DNA of 64,000 nucleotides from Sphingobacterium faecale (GCF_016746095.1 NZ_JAERTY010000003.1:310001-374000), one strand, 5' to 3'; positions 46,803 to 56,992 are shown, numbered from the stretch's first letter. Translations and numbers: made by a program. Notes: generated by a model not told the origin, from the sequence alone.

Positions 46803-47681
46803 ATGTCTGCATTAGAACAAGGATCACCTCGTAAAAAAACTAAATCTGTATATATTTCAACGGTTATTAGTATAGCTCTCGTATTATTAATGACTGGGCT
46901 TCTAGGTTTAATATTGGTTCATGCTAAAAATCTCTCTAAATACGTAAAAGAAAACATCGTCCTCAACATCATTGTCAATGACAACATAAATGAAGGTGAT
47001 GTACTATCCCTGCAAAAGGATATCGAGAAAGACAATTATGTATTACGTACAGAATATGTCAGTAAAGAACTTGCTGCAAAAAACCTAAAGGAGGATTTAG
47101 GCGAAGATTTTGTAGAATACCTTGGACACAATCCCCTTTTGCCCTCTATCGATATTTATTTGAAAGAACAATATGCTAATTCAGATAGTATCCAACCCTT
47201 TATACAAAAACTAGTCAAAAATAGCCGTGTAAAAGAAGTCGTGTACCAAGAGTCTCTCATCGATATGGTAAATAAAAATATCCGTATCATCTCTATAGTA
47301 GTGCTGGCTTTCGCTGTCATCTTGTTGGTTATAGCTGTCGCGTTAATCAATAACACGATCCGGCTTGCTATATATTCGCAGCGATTCTTGATAAAAAGCA
47401 TGCAGTTAATCGGGGCTACAAAGAACTTTATACGCAAACCATATATTCTATACGGTATCGTACATGGTTTAGTAGGTTCTCTTATTGCTATCTTATTACT
47501 GATTTTCACCCTACAATTTGCTCAAAAACAGGTGCCGGAATTAGTTTTTCTCCGTAATTGGTATGAATTTGGAGCTATATTTTTAATTGTAGTTATTTTA
47601 GGAATATTGATATCTGGATTAAGTACGTATTTCGCCGTTACCAAGTATCTAAAAGCCAAATCACACAGTCTATATCGCTAG
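46803..47681 (+). CDS. ftsX: Cell-division permease-like protein FtsX
   Basis: 292 residues. It has one N-terminal membrane helix (VISIALVLLMTGLLGLILVH), a periplasmic domain (about 50-150) and three C-terminal helices, including IISIVVLAFAVILLVIAVAL and GAIFLIVVILGILISGLSTY. Between these lie the IRLAIYSQRFLIKSMQLIGA and FIRKPYILYG motifs of FtsX. With FtsE it controls septal cell-wall hydrolases. No ftsE is adjacent; in this phylum ftsX often stands alone with DUF3098 and uppP, as here. Confidence 0.92.
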   Translation: MSALEQGSPRKKTKSVYISTVISIALVLLMTGLLGLILVHAKNLSKYVKENIVLNIIVNDNINEGDVLSLQKDIEKDNYVLRTEYVSKELAAKNLKEDLGEDFVEYLGHNPLLPSIDIYLKEQYANSDSIQPFIQKLVKNSRVKEVVYQESLIDMVNKNIRIISIVVLAFAVILLVIAVALINNTIRLAIYSQRFLIKSMQLIGATKNFIRKPYILYGIVHGLVGSLIAILLLIFTLQFAQKQVPELVFLRNWYEFGAIFLIVVILGILISGLSTYFAVTKYLKAKSHSLYR

Positions 47682-47733
47682 GGCCTAATTTCGAGATTCT
47701 ATAAGTCATCATTTAACAAAAAATTGAAAGATA

Positions 47734-47976
47734 ATGTCACAAAAAAATCCATTGATAAACAATGAAAGGAAATCAAACTTATTTGTATTTCAAAAAATAA
47801 ATTATCAGCTTTTCATTGCTAGTATCGTTATCGTAGCTATTGGTTTTTTCTTTATGATGGGCACTGAGGATATTTATAGCTTTACGAAAATCACCTTGGC
47901 TCCTTTAGTAATCGTTTTAGGTTTTGCTGTAGGCTTCATTGCAATACTTTATAAGCCGAAAAATAAAAACAACTAA
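47734..47976 (+). CDS. DUF3098-family membrane protein
   Basis: 80 residues with two membrane helices ([20 protein letters not shown] and [19 protein letters not shown]), a short positively charged N-terminal tail and the [20 protein letters not shown] linker characteristic of DUF3098. Its function is unknown. It sits between ftsX (52 bp) and uppP (5 bp), the conserved place for this family. Confidence 0.88.
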   Translation: MSQKNPLINNERKSNLFVFQKINYQLFIASIVIVAIGFFFMMGTEDIYSFTKITLAPLVIVLGFAVGFIAILYKPKNKNN

Positions 47977-47981
47977 AGGCT

Positions 47982-48776
47982 ATGAGTTATTTTGAGGCTA
48001 TAATATTAGCCATTCTTGAAGGACTTACCGAATTCCTGCCGGTATCCTCTACAGGGCATATGATTATCGGATCAGCCCTAATGGGTATAGAACCCTCTCC
48101 TTTCGTCAAACTATTCACCATCGTCATACAATTAGGAACTATTCTATCGGTACTGGTACTCTATTGGAAACGTTTCTTCAAATCGATGGATTTCTACTAT
48201 AAATTGGTTGTAGCTGCAATACCTGCTTCTATACTGGGATTATTGCTCAATGATTTTATTGATTCATTACTAGAAAGTCCTCTTACGGTAGCGATCATGT
48301 TGGTCGTAGGAGGAGTCATATTGTTATTTGTGGATGTATGGTTCAATAAACCTACCGTAGAAGATTCGGATAAGATCACTTTTAAACAAGCGTTTATAAT
48401 CGGCTGTTATCAATGTTTAGCACTTATACCAGGAACGTCTCGCTCCGCAAGTACGATTGTCGGAGCCATGACACAACGACTAACGAGAAAAGCTGCAGCT
48501 GAGTTCTCTTTTTTTTTAGCGATTCCTATGATGCTAGGGGCTTCTTTGGTCAAACTTTTAAAGTTCTTCAAAGAAGGTCACTCATTTTCAGGCCAAGAGA
48601 TAAATCTATTGATCGTTGGTAATGTGGTTGGTTTCATTGTAGCCATCATTGCGATAAAAACCTTCATAGATATTCTGACGAAATATGGTTTCAAGGCTTT
48701 TGGCTGGTACAGGATTATTGTAGGCGGAATCATTATAGCTATGCTACTTAGCGGACATAGTTTACAAATTATTTAA
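47982..48776 (+). CDS. uppP: Undecaprenyl-diphosphatase
   Basis: 264 residues with about eight membrane helices. The two active-site motifs are present: [17 protein letters not shown] (about 13-29, with catalytic Glu residues and Ser-Ser-Thr-Gly-His) and [15 protein letters not shown] (about 148-162, with the catalytic Arg). It dephosphorylates undecaprenyl-PP to recycle the lipid carrier for cell-wall synthesis. Its stop overlaps the truB start by one base, so the two genes are coupled. Confidence 0.95.
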   Translation: MSYFEAIILAILEGLTEFLPVSSTGHMIIGSALMGIEPSPFVKLFTIVIQLGTILSVLVLYWKRFFKSMDFYYKLVVAAIPASILGLLLNDFIDSLLESPLTVAIMLVVGGVILLFVDVWFNKPTVEDSDKITFKQAFIIGCYQCLALIPGTSRSASTIVGAMTQRLTRKAAAEFSFFLAIPMMLGASLVKLLKFFKEGHSFSGQEINLLIVGNVVGFIVAIIAIKTFIDILTKYGFKAFGWYRIIVGGIIIAMLLSGHSLQII

Positions 48777-49501
48777 TGGAAGTTACGCAAGATTCGAACA
48801 GGCACTTTTCGTTTGCCGAAGGTGAACTATTATTGGTAGATAAACCGCTTTCCTGGACCAGCTTTGATGTTGTAGGGAAATTAAGGAACACGATGAAACC
48901 ACTGAAGTTGAAAGTTGGTCATGCAGGAACTCTTGACCCGCTAGCCACGGGGCTACTGATTGTCTGCACAGGCAAGTTGACTAAGAAAATAGACTTGTTT
49001 CAAGCAGAAGACAAAGAATACACGGGAACCATTACGCTTGGAGCAACTACACCATCTTACGACTTAGAAACAGAAATCGACAATACATTTGACGTCTCTG
49101 GAATTACAGAAGAGGCCATAAAAAGCACCGCAAAATCTTTCTTAGGAGAAATCAACCAATTTCCCCCTGCTCATTCTGCATTAAAGATAAATGGGGAACG
49201 GGTTTATGAAAAAGCGCGACGAGGGGAAGAGGTGGAGTTAAAGGCAAGAAAAGTTTTTATACATGGCTTTGATATTGAAAAAATAGATTTTCCAATTGTA
49301 CATTTTCGAATAAAGTGTTCAAAAGGGACTTACATTCGTTCCATAGCTCATGATTTCGGAAAACTATTAAATAACGGTGCTCATCTCTCGTCATTGCGAC
49401 GTACGATGAGCGGAGAATTCCATGTTGATAAAGCTTGGAACCTAGAAGAATTAATACAAGCCATTCGTACTCAAAAAGACAGAATGGAAAACAAAAGTTG
49501 A
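48776..49501 (+). CDS. truB: tRNA pseudouridine-55 synthase
   Basis: 241 residues. The catalytic motif is VGHAGTLDPLATGLLIV (about 47-63) with the Asp, and PLSWTSFDVVGKLR and FPPAHSALKINGERVYEKAR are the other conserved blocks, as is CSKGTYIRSIAHDFG. It makes pseudouridine-55 in tRNA. The start ATG overlaps the uppP stop and the stop lies 12 bp before ribF. The order uppP-truB-ribF is conserved in the phylum. Confidence 0.95.
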   Translation: MEVTQDSNRHFSFAEGELLLVDKPLSWTSFDVVGKLRNTMKPLKLKVGHAGTLDPLATGLLIVCTGKLTKKIDLFQAEDKEYTGTITLGATTPSYDLETEIDNTFDVSGITEEAIKSTAKSFLGEINQFPPAHSALKINGERVYEKARRGEEVELKARKVFIHGFDIEKIDFPIVHFRIKCSKGTYIRSIAHDFGKLLNNGAHLSSLRRTMSGEFHVDKAWNLEELIQAIRTQKDRMENKS

Positions 49502-49513
49502 TTGTAATTTCTA

Positions 49514-50491
49514 ATGAAAATATATAGAAACCTAGACGAGTTTGCTCCGCTAGAAAATGCCATAGTCACTATCGGTACATTTGATGGCGTGCACATAGGT
49601 CACCAAAAAATATTAAAAAAATTAGTTAACTGTGCGAAGGAACTTAATGGAGAATCTGTCCTCTTAACATTCTTCCCTCATCCTCGCCTCATTATCAACC
49701 CTGATGATGAGGGACTTCGGCTGATCAATGATATCGAAGAAAAAACGCATCAGTTAGCACTTGCAGGAATCGATCACCTTATCATCACCCCTTTTACGAG
49801 AGATTTTTCAAACCAAAGTGCAGAGGAATATATTAGAAGCGTTTTGGTCAACAAATTGGGAACAAAGTCAATTATATTGGGATATGACCATCATTTTGGT
49901 AAAGATCGAAAAGGCTCTATTAAGGATCTTATTCATTTCTCTACTATATTTGATTTTCAAGTCCAAGAAATTCCCAAACAAGACATTGACGATGTCGCCG
50001 TTTCGTCAACTCGCGTAAGAGAATCACTTATAAAAGGTGATATTCTTACAGCGAACAAATACTTAGGCTATCCGTTTGAACTGACAGGGACTGTTATCCG
50101 AGGAGACCAAATTGGTAGACAGATTGGCTTCCCAACAGCCAATATTCATGTCCACGAAACACATAAACTTATTCCAGCTTATGGAATATATGCTGTCGAG
50201 GTGGAAGTATACCCTAGGGTACCTTCTATTGAATCTGGAATCTATCATGCCCTTAAGCCAGAAAACACAGCTCAGGGGATGTGCTACATTGGTACCCGAC
50301 CGACCGTAGATGGGATGAATAGAAAAATAGAGGTCAATCTATTAGATTTCAAAGAAGATCTTTATACAAAGACAATACGGATAAAATTCATGCAATTTAT
50401 GCGTCACGACGAACGTTTTGATTCCTTAGAGGAAATGCAACAGCAAATAAAAGTGGATGAAGAAGGTATTAGGGCTTATTTCAAAAAATAA
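49514..50491 (+). CDS. ribF: Bifunctional riboflavin kinase/FAD synthetase
   Basis: 325 residues. The N-terminal FAD synthetase domain has VTIGTFDGVHIGHQKIL (about 19-35) and YDHHFGKDRKG; the C-terminal flavokinase domain has GRQIGFPTANIHVHE (about 201-215) with the PTAN motif. It converts riboflavin to FMN and then FAD. It follows truB by 12 bp and its last codons form part of a terminator stem. Confidence 0.95.
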   Translation: MKIYRNLDEFAPLENAIVTIGTFDGVHIGHQKILKKLVNCAKELNGESVLLTFFPHPRLIINPDDEGLRLINDIEEKTHQLALAGIDHLIITPFTRDFSNQSAEEYIRSVLVNKLGTKSIILGYDHHFGKDRKGSIKDLIHFSTIFDFQVQEIPKQDIDDVAVSSTRVRESLIKGDILTANKYLGYPFELTGTVIRGDQIGRQIGFPTANIHVHETHKLIPAYGIYAVEVEVYPRVPSIESGIYHALKPENTAQGMCYIGTRPTVDGMNRKIEVNLLDFKEDLYTKTIRIKFMQFMRHDERFDSLEEMQQQIKVDEEGIRAYFKK

Positions 50492-50496
50492 GCCCT
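50471..50496. terminator. Terminator overlapping the ribF stop
   Basis: AGGGCTTATT (50471-50480) pairs perfectly with AATAAGCCCT (50487-50496). The stem includes the last six ribF codons and stop and lies between convergent ribF and bshB1. Confidence 0.75.
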
Positions 50497-50502
50497 ATTA
50501 TA

Positions 50503-51222
50503 CTATATAAGTTTAAACAAATCAGTTACCCCTAATAATTTCCTGGAAGTAAACCCCTCAGCATAAGCCACCTGTATATTACGACCAAATTCCTTAGCCC
50601 GCCCTTTCGTATAAGCCATAAAGTCAGGATTAGATATATAGGTCTGCGGACCGTCATCGGTATTCGATGCGTTAAATTGGGTTTTATAAGCTAATATTGA
50701 TTTTTCTTTCAAATCCCAATATGAACTGATATCCAAAATAACATCAGGCTGAATATACTTATCCTGAATCAATTGAAGCTGTAGTCGTGGTCTGAAAGCC
50801 TCTTGGACTAGATTATTATCCTCCGTTTCAATACGCCTAAGCCCCGACAAGAATAAAGCATCATTAACAAGTTTGCTTGCGCGCCCATGATCGGGATGCC
50901 TATCATCTAACGCATTGGTAATGACAATCTCTGGTCTATACTTACGAATGGCCCGTATTATAACTTTTTGGCTTTCCTCTTCATTAGTAAAGAATCCATC
51001 TCGAAGTCCTAAGTTCTCTCGAAGTGCCACACCTAGTATTCGTGCGGCCTCGTTAGCTTCTTCTGCTCTTGTATCTGCTGTACCACGAGTTCCCAATTCA
51101 CCTCTCGTCAAATCAATGATACCGACAAGCTTTCCTTCGGCAACATATCTAGCAATAGTCCCTCCTGCTCCTAACTCAGCATCATCAGGATGTACAGTCA
51201 TAACCAATAAATCTAATTTCAT
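50503..51222 (-). CDS. bshB1: Bacillithiol biosynthesis deacetylase BshB1
   Basis: 239 residues of the PIG-L/LmbE deacetylase family. The zinc-binding start VMTVHPDDAELGAGGTIARY has the HPDD motif and the distal His pair is in DDRHPDHGRASKLV. The RGELGTRGTADTRAEEANEA region matches BshB1. It deacetylates GlcNAc-malate in bacillithiol synthesis, the main low-molecular-weight thiol in many Bacteroidota. No bshA or bshC is in the window. A possible -7 box (TAAGTTTG, reverse of 51307-51314) lies about 85 bp upstream. Confidence 0.92.
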   Translation of the reverse strand: MKLDLLVMTVHPDDAELGAGGTIARYVAEGKLVGIIDLTRGELGTRGTADTRAEEANEAARILGVALRENLGLRDGFFTNEEESQKVIIRAIRKYRPEIVITNALDDRHPDHGRASKLVNDALFLSGLRRIETEDNNLVQEAFRPRLQLQLIQDKYIQPDVILDISSYWDLKEKSILAYKTQFNASNTDDGPQTYISNPDFMAYTKGRAKEFGRNIQVAYAEGFTSRKLLGVTDLFKLI

Positions 51223-51391
51223 CCGTTATTATTCTTTTTTACTTAAAGAGCCTTCCAAATTCAATACACAGCTACCATTTGGATATATAGCTCCGTTATT
51301 CAGGCTCAAACTTAGGTAAATTATATTTTTATCTAGTCGGTAACTAACAGGTACAGAAGTTTACTTACTTTTTTGACAAAGCTGTGAAAAA

Positions 51392-51889
51392 TCACTCTTC
51401 CGCCAGAAGCTCCTTAATCCGTGCCTGAATACGATTAGACATTGGGCTTGTGAATGTATAATAGAAATCAACAACGTTCCCTTTTCGATTTACTAGATAT
51501 TTATGAAAATTCCATCGGGGAGTACTATCCATAACACCATTCAGTTCTTTACTGGACAAAAACTTATACAATGGATGAACATAATCTCCTTTGACGTGTA
51601 TCCTCTTGAAAACAGGAAATGTAACACGCTCCTTAATCTTACAGTAAGTTTCAAGATTAAGGCCTGTACGAGGTTCTTGATTATTGAAATCATTAGAAGG
51701 AAAAGCCAAAATTTCCAAGCCCTGATCTTTAAACTGCGCATAAAGCTGTTCCAATGTTTTAAATTGCTTTCTGAAATAGCAACCACTTGCTGTGTTGACA
51801 ATAAGAACAACCTTACCCGCAAAGTCCTCTAACGATCGTTCTTTTCCAGAAAATTCAAGGGCTCTAAAGCTGTAAATATTGTTCTCCAT
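51392..51889 (-). CDS. Glutathione-peroxidase-family protein
   Basis: 165 residues. The peroxidatic Cys is in NTASGCYFRKQF, where the usual glycine after the Cys is tyrosine. The catalytic Gln is in NNQEPRTG and the Trp in RWNFHKYLV, so the tetrad is recognisable. FPSNDFNNQEP replaces the usual FPCNQFGGQEP, so the resolving-Cys position of thioredoxin-dependent members reads Ser. In a bacillithiol lineage it would be reduced by thioredoxin or bacillithiol rather than glutathione. It follows a DUF4294 gene by 8 bp. Confidence 0.85.
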   Translation of the reverse strand: MENNIYSFRALEFSGKERSLEDFAGKVVLIVNTASGCYFRKQFKTLEQLYAQFKDQGLEILAFPSNDFNNQEPRTGLNLETYCKIKERVTFPVFKRIHVKGDYVHPLYKFLSSKELNGVMDSTPRWNFHKYLVNRKGNVVDFYYTFTSPMSNRIQARIKELLAEE

Positions 51890-51897
51890 ACATATAT

Positions 51898-52551
51898 TTA
51901 TTGATAAGGTTTATTGATAGGTCTTACCCGCTCGTATTCACGAATAATATTTTCGATCTCGAAATCTTCCGAAGGATCATATGTACTTTTTAAATTATGT
52001 CCGAAAACCCGCGCCACTCCCTGGTAGACAAAAGCAGTAATACTTCCTTTCATATCTTTGACAAGATCATAGCTAGTATTACCTGTTTGTCTTTCTATCA
52101 ACTTGATAAGAATCTTTCCTTGCGAGACGGATAAATTCTTTACTTCATTACTTATTTTCTCTTTTATTTCCTGTTCACAAGCCTTAATCAAGGAATTTTC
52201 CTCTCTTTTACTATTTACCAAAGCTAAGTCCCTGTCTAACTGCTCATAACGTCTCTGGGCATAAATAGCATAAGGTAATACCCTCAATACATTCCTTTTC
52301 AACTTAAGATATTGATTTTTCTGTTCTTCATTTTTCCATTCTCTCCGAGCTCTAACCACCACCTCTTCAATAGGAAACCAAGGAACAATTTCTCCAGATT
52401 CTAATTTCGTCGTAAGATAATACCCTATCACTTCAGGTGTACCCTCTCCATAATGTGGCATAGTCAAAAGTGGCATCTGCTCTTGGGCGACAGCTAATTT
52501 ACCCAATCCAAGCAGAATAACATATATTCTTATAAATCCCCAGCTACACAT
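51898..52551 (-). CDS. DUF4294-family secreted protein
   Basis: 217 residues with a signal peptide (IRIYVILLGLGKLAVAQEQ). The core WFPIEEVVVRARREWKNEEQ and VLRVLPYAIYAQRRYEQLDR is typical of DUF4294. The C-terminal half has GKILIKLIERQTGNTSYDLV and FVYQGVARVFGHNLKSTYDP. Function is unknown; it is restricted to Bacteroidota. It is divergent from the rel/spoT gene and precedes the peroxidase gene. Confidence 0.85.
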   Translation of the reverse strand: MCSWGFIRIYVILLGLGKLAVAQEQMPLLTMPHYGEGTPEVIGYYLTTKLESGEIVPWFPIEEVVVRARREWKNEEQKNQYLKLKRNVLRVLPYAIYAQRRYEQLDRDLALVNSKREENSLIKACEQEIKEKISNEVKNLSVSQGKILIKLIERQTGNTSYDLVKDMKGSITAFVYQGVARVFGHNLKSTYDPSEDFEIENIIREYERVRPINKPYQ

Positions 52552-52695
52552 TGTTTTTTTGACTATTGATTCCTAAAAAAATCTTTATTTTTTTGTATAT
52601 TTATATCAAAGGGACATAAGACCATTCAGTTTTCACCCCTTAACTATAAAATTACAATTTTTGATTGAAATTACGAAATTAATTAAAAGGTTCTT

Positions 52696-54903
52696 ATGGC
52701 AGATTATGTGATTGATATTGAGGCGGAAAACAAAGAAATAAGAAAACGCTATAGGGCTTTATTACGAGCATGCAAACCTACTTTGCAAAAGGGCGATAAA
52801 CAAGAAATCCGAAAAGCTTTTGATCTCGCTTTGGAAAGTCACAAAGACATGCGGAGAAAATCCGGAGAACCTTATATATATCACCCTATCGCGGTAGCTC
52901 AAATCGCGGCGGAGGAGATTGGTCTTGGTACCACCTCTATCGTGTGCTCTTTATTACATGACGTAGTAGAAGATACTAGCCTCACCTTAGAGGATATCGA
53001 AGCTCAATTTGGGAAGAAGGTTGCAAAAATAATCGACGGACTTACTAAAATATCCGGAGTATTTGACCCTAATAGTTCTATACAAGCTGAAAATTTCCGC
53101 AAGATGTTATTGACTCTTGCGGATGATGTCCGTGTTATTCTCATTAAATTGGCAGACAGGCTTCACAACATGCGTACCATGGAGTTTATGGCTAGGCATA
53201 AACAGCTCAAAATTGCTTCTGAAACAAGTTATTTATACGCTCCCCTAGCTCACCGTTTAGGTCTCTACGCAATAAAATCCGAACTGGAAGATCTTTCTAT
53301 GAAATACACCGATCCGGACACTTATAAATTCATTGCAAAAAAGCTCAATGAGAAAAAGGCTGAACGGGAAAGGTTTATTTCAAACTTTATCGCTCCAATC
53401 AACGAAATACTTATCGAACAGGGAATCAAGGCTGAAATCTACGGCCGGCCAAAATCGATACATTCTATCTGGAATAAAATGCGAAAAAAATCCATCCCCT
53501 TTGAGGAGGTCTATGATTTATTTGCAATCCGGGTTATTATCGATTCTGAATATGAAAAAGAGAAAACCGAGTGTTGGAAAGTATACTCTATCATCACCGA
53601 CTTATACCGTCCTAACCCAGATCGTCTACGGGACTGGGTGTCCACACCTAAGGGAAATGGCTATGAATCATTACATACAACAGTAATGGGACCAAAAGGA
53701 CAATGGGTAGAGGTACAGATACGTACCAAACGTATGAACGAGATAGCAGAAAAGGGATTTGCAGCACATTGGAAATATAAAGAGTCTAATTCTGACAATG
53801 GACTTGATCAGTGGATACAAAAAGTAAGAGATATCTTGGGCAGTCCAGAACAAAATGCGTTAGACTTTCTCGATGACTTCAAAATGAATCTATTCTCCGA
53901 TGAGATATTCATTTTCACACCTAAAGGTACCCTCATACAATTACCCAATGGAGCTACGGCTCTTGACTTTGCTTTCGAAATACACTCTGATATTGGCGCT
54001 ACCTGTATTGGAGCTAAAGTAAACCACAAATTAGTCCCCTTGAGCCATCATCTACAAAACGGTGATCAGGTCGAGATTATAACGTCAAACAAACAAACTC
54101 CAAAAGAAGACTGGTTAAATTTTGTTGTTACTGCTAAAGCTAAATCTAAAATTCGCTCTTCATTAAAAGAAGAAAAAAGAAGAGTAGCCGAAGAGGGGAA
54201 AGAGATATTGGAACGAAAACTCAAGTCTCTGAAAATAACATACAATACGGATAATATCAATAAAATAGCAAACTATTTCAAATTCCCAAGTTCACAGGAA
54301 TTATTTTTCAACGTTGCCAAAGGATCAATTGATATAAAGAGTCTTCGGGAATATGCCGCGAGCGAAAAGATACATGAACACAACAACAATCAATTCTCTT
54401 CTCATATCTCAGGACTTGTTGAGAAAATCAACAAAAAGGAAAATGAGACAATCCTCATCGGTGATGATTTACAAAAGGTAGATTACACATTAGCTCCTTG
54501 CTGTAACCCCATACCTGGTGATGACATTTTTGGTTTTCTCACGGTCAATGATGGAATCAAAATACACCGCACCTCCTGCCCCAATGCGTCAAAGCTTATG
54601 GCTAACTATGGTTACCGTATATTGAAAGCACAGTGGTCATCCTCACAAGTTGAGACCTCTTTCCTTACAGGCATACGTATTATTGGGATTGATGATGTAG
54701 GCCTTGTAAACAAATTGACTACAGTTATATCACAGGAATTCAAGGTAAACATTCGCTCTTTATCAATCTCCAGTAACCAGGGGATTTTTGAGGGTGATAT
54801 TATGGTTCACATCAACAATCTTGATCACTTGGACAACCTTATAAATCGTCTAAAACTAGTCAGCGGTATAACAAGTGTAACAAGGTATGAATCTGAAAAT
54901 TAA
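52696..54903 (+). CDS. Bifunctional (p)ppGpp synthetase/hydrolase (Rel/SpoT)
   Basis: 735 residues. The order is HD hydrolase domain (about 40-190: HPIAVAQIAAEEIG, LLHDVVEDTSLT, VILIKLADRLHNMRTM), RelA/SpoT synthetase domain (about 240-370, KGNGYESLHTTVMGPKGQWV), TGS domain (about 410-470, ATALDFAFEIHSDIGATCIG), a central helical and Cys-rich part (APCCNPIPGDDIFGF) and a C-terminal ACT domain. Hydrolase and synthetase motifs both appear intact. It controls the stringent response. The fur gene lies 86 bp downstream. Confidence 0.95.
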   Translation: MADYVIDIEAENKEIRKRYRALLRACKPTLQKGDKQEIRKAFDLALESHKDMRRKSGEPYIYHPIAVAQIAAEEIGLGTTSIVCSLLHDVVEDTSLTLEDIEAQFGKKVAKIIDGLTKISGVFDPNSSIQAENFRKMLLTLADDVRVILIKLADRLHNMRTMEFMARHKQLKIASETSYLYAPLAHRLGLYAIKSELEDLSMKYTDPDTYKFIAKKLNEKKAERERFISNFIAPINEILIEQGIKAEIYGRPKSIHSIWNKMRKKSIPFEEVYDLFAIRVIIDSEYEKEKTECWKVYSIITDLYRPNPDRLRDWVSTPKGNGYESLHTTVMGPKGQWVEVQIRTKRMNEIAEKGFAAHWKYKESNSDNGLDQWIQKVRDILGSPEQNALDFLDDFKMNLFSDEIFIFTPKGTLIQLPNGATALDFAFEIHSDIGATCIGAKVNHKLVPLSHHLQNGDQVEIITSNKQTPKEDWLNFVVTAKAKSKIRSSLKEEKRRVAEEGKEILERKLKSLKITYNTDNINKIANYFKFPSSQELFFNVAKGSIDIKSLREYAASEKIHEHNNNQFSSHISGLVEKINKKENETILIGDDLQKVDYTLAPCCNPIPGDDIFGFLTVNDGIKIHRTSCPNASKLMANYGYRILKAQWSSSQVETSFLTGIRIIGIDDVGLVNKLTTVISQEFKVNIRSLSISSNQGIFEGDIMVHINNLDHLDNLINRLKLVSGITSVTRYESEN

Positions 54904-54989
54904 TCATTTGATTATCAGAATTTTCAAACATGCTAGAAATAGCGTAGAAATTGGTAAATTTGCTTAAGTCTTAATCGTTATATTAGAAC

Positions 54990-55484
54990 ATGAATCAAGC
55001 TGAGAACTACAGTACAGTAAAAAAAATATTTGAAGCTTACTTAGAAAATAAAAGTCTGAGGAAGACTCCTGAGCGTTACGCGATCTTAGAGGAGATTTAT
55101 TCTCGTACTGATCATTTTGATGTGGAATCGCTTTATATCCACATGAAGAACAAGAAATACCGTGTGAGCAGAGCCACGGTGTACAATACTCTAGAGCTTT
55201 TGGTATCTTGCGACTTAGTGACAAAGCACCAATTTGGCCGTAATATGGCGCAATTTGAAAAGTCCTATGGTTATAAACAGCACGACCATGTAATCTGTAT
55301 CGAGTGTAATAAAGTTGTTGAATTTTGTGATCCTCGAATCCACCAAATACAGAGTATGATAGGTGAGCTTCTTAAATTTGACATCAAACACCACTCTTTA
55401 AATTTATATGGTGTATGCCAAGATTGCCAAGAATCTAAAGGCAAAGAAGAGAAAAAAGGAAAGACGAAAGTAATTTCAAATTAA
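54990..55484 (+). CDS. Fur-family metal-responsive repressor
   Basis: 164 residues. The winged helix contains [20 protein letters not shown] and [20 protein letters not shown]. The dimerisation domain has the [15 protein letters not shown] metal/Cys site and a second CQDCQ pair, which together form a structural zinc site. The N-terminal extension and the lysine-rich tail ([11 protein letters not shown]) are unusual. Iron is the likely signal but zinc or peroxide sensing is possible. It is followed by a terminator hairpin. Confidence 0.9.
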   Translation: MNQAENYSTVKKIFEAYLENKSLRKTPERYAILEEIYSRTDHFDVESLYIHMKNKKYRVSRATVYNTLELLVSCDLVTKHQFGRNMAQFEKSYGYKQHDHVICIECNKVVEFCDPRIHQIQSMIGELLKFDIKHHSLNLYGVCQDCQESKGKEEKKGKTKVISN

Positions 55485-55515
55485 TTCTCCAACCTTTATT
55501 TTAAATAGTATTTTT

Positions 55516-55546
55516 GTTCGGAAAATTGACAATCAGTTTTCCGAAC
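55516..55546 (+). terminator. Terminator after fur
   Basis: GTTCGGAAAA (55516-55525) pairs perfectly with TTTTCCGAAC (55537-55546), followed by TTAGTTTTT. Confidence 0.75.
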
Positions 55547-55714
55547 TTAGTTTTTACAGCACCTGTTTATCATTTAACAATTTCAATTGATAAACTATCC
55601 TTCGTATTGGGAAATAGTTTTAAGGCTACTATTCACGATGGTTTTTAAGTGTGCTAGACAGAGTGCTCATTTTAGTTTTTGAAAAATTCAATTTTAATCT
55701 CAAAATAATACGTT

Positions 55715-56989
55715 ATGCAAGTTGATGTGCTATTGGGCCTACAGTGGGGCGATGAGGGTAAAGGTAAGATCGTGGATGTACTATGTCCACAATATGATTT
55801 AATCGCTCGTTTCCAAGGTGGCCCTAATGCCGGACACACGTTAGAGTTTGACAACAAAAAATTTGTTTTAAACACTATCCCTTCAGGTATTTTTAACCCT
55901 AAGACTTTAAATTTAATTGGAAATGGTGTAGTCATCGATCCAATTATTTTAAAAAGAGAGCTTGACAACTTAAAGTCAGCTGGTTTCGATCCTGTAGGAA
56001 CAGGAAAATTAGTTTTGGCTCGCAAAGCACATTTAATTCTTCCTACACATCAGTTATTGGATGCAGCTTCTGAATCCAAAATGGGTGCAGGAAAAATCGG
56101 TTCTACATTAAAAGGAATCGGCCCTACCTATATGGATAAGACCGGTAGAAATGGTCTACGTGTTGGTGACACTACGCTTCCTGACTTTATGGAGCGTTAT
56201 GAAAGATTGAAAGAAAAACATTTAAACATCTTAGCTCATTACGGCGAAGTTCCTGATTTTAAAGAGCGGGAAGATGCCTTTCTAGCAGCGATAGAATTCT
56301 TAAAAACAATCCCTCACGTAGATTCAGAGCACCTGGTTAACCAATATCTAAAAGAGGGCAAAAAGGTGTTGGCAGAAGGTGCACAAGGCACATTATTAGA
56401 TATTGACTTTGGCTCTTATCCCTTTGTTACATCTTCTAATACCACAACAGCTGGGGCTTGTACCGGTCTAGGGATAGCACCAAATCGGATTGGAGAAGTA
56501 TTAGGTATATTCAAAGCTTATTGTACGCGTGTAGGTGGCGGTCCTTTCCCTACCGAACTGGACGATGAAGTAGGTGAACAATTACGTCAACTTGGACATG
56601 AGTTTGGAGCGACTACCGGTCGTGCAAGACGTACAGGATGGATTGATATTCCTGCATTGAAATATGCAATCATGTTGAACGGTGTTACTGAGCTTGTCAT
56701 GATGAAAGCGGATGTACTTGACACCTTTGAGAAAATCTACGCTTGTACACATTACAGATACAACGGAGAGGTAATCGACTACATGCCTTATGATATCAAC
56801 TCGATCAAACCGGAGCCAATTCTCGAAGAAATAGAAGGGTGGAATCAAGACTTGACAGGTATTCGTTCTAAAGAAGAAATTCCGGCAGCTTTGGCTAACT
56901 ACATTGCTTATTTAGAAAAAGCACTCGAATTGCCTATAAAATATCTTTCTGTTGGCCCAGATCGTACACAAACCATTGTCTTGAAATAA
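55715..56989 (+). CDS. purA: Adenylosuccinate synthetase
   Basis: 424 residues. The GTP-binding start QWGDEGKGKIVDVL (about 8-21), the IMP-binding GGPNAGHTLEF, and KGIGPTYMDKTGRNGLRVGD are signatures of PurA, as is VLAEGAQGTLLDIDFGSYPF. It makes adenylosuccinate from IMP and aspartate in AMP synthesis. It follows fur after 230 bp that contain the fur terminator and no exact TAnnTTTG box. The pabB-like gene begins 3 bp after it. Confidence 0.97.
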   Translation: MQVDVLLGLQWGDEGKGKIVDVLCPQYDLIARFQGGPNAGHTLEFDNKKFVLNTIPSGIFNPKTLNLIGNGVVIDPIILKRELDNLKSAGFDPVGTGKLVLARKAHLILPTHQLLDAASESKMGAGKIGSTLKGIGPTYMDKTGRNGLRVGDTTLPDFMERYERLKEKHLNILAHYGEVPDFKEREDAFLAAIEFLKTIPHVDSEHLVNQYLKEGKKVLAEGAQGTLLDIDFGSYPFVTSSNTTTAGACTGLGIAPNRIGEVLGIFKAYCTRVGGGPFPTELDDEVGEQLRQLGHEFGATTGRARRTGWIDIPALKYAIMLNGVTELVMMKADVLDTFEKIYACTHYRYNGEVIDYMPYDINSIKPEPILEEIEGWNQDLTGIRSKEEIPAALANYIAYLEKALELPIKYLSVGPDRTQTIVLK

Positions 56990-56992
56990 AAC

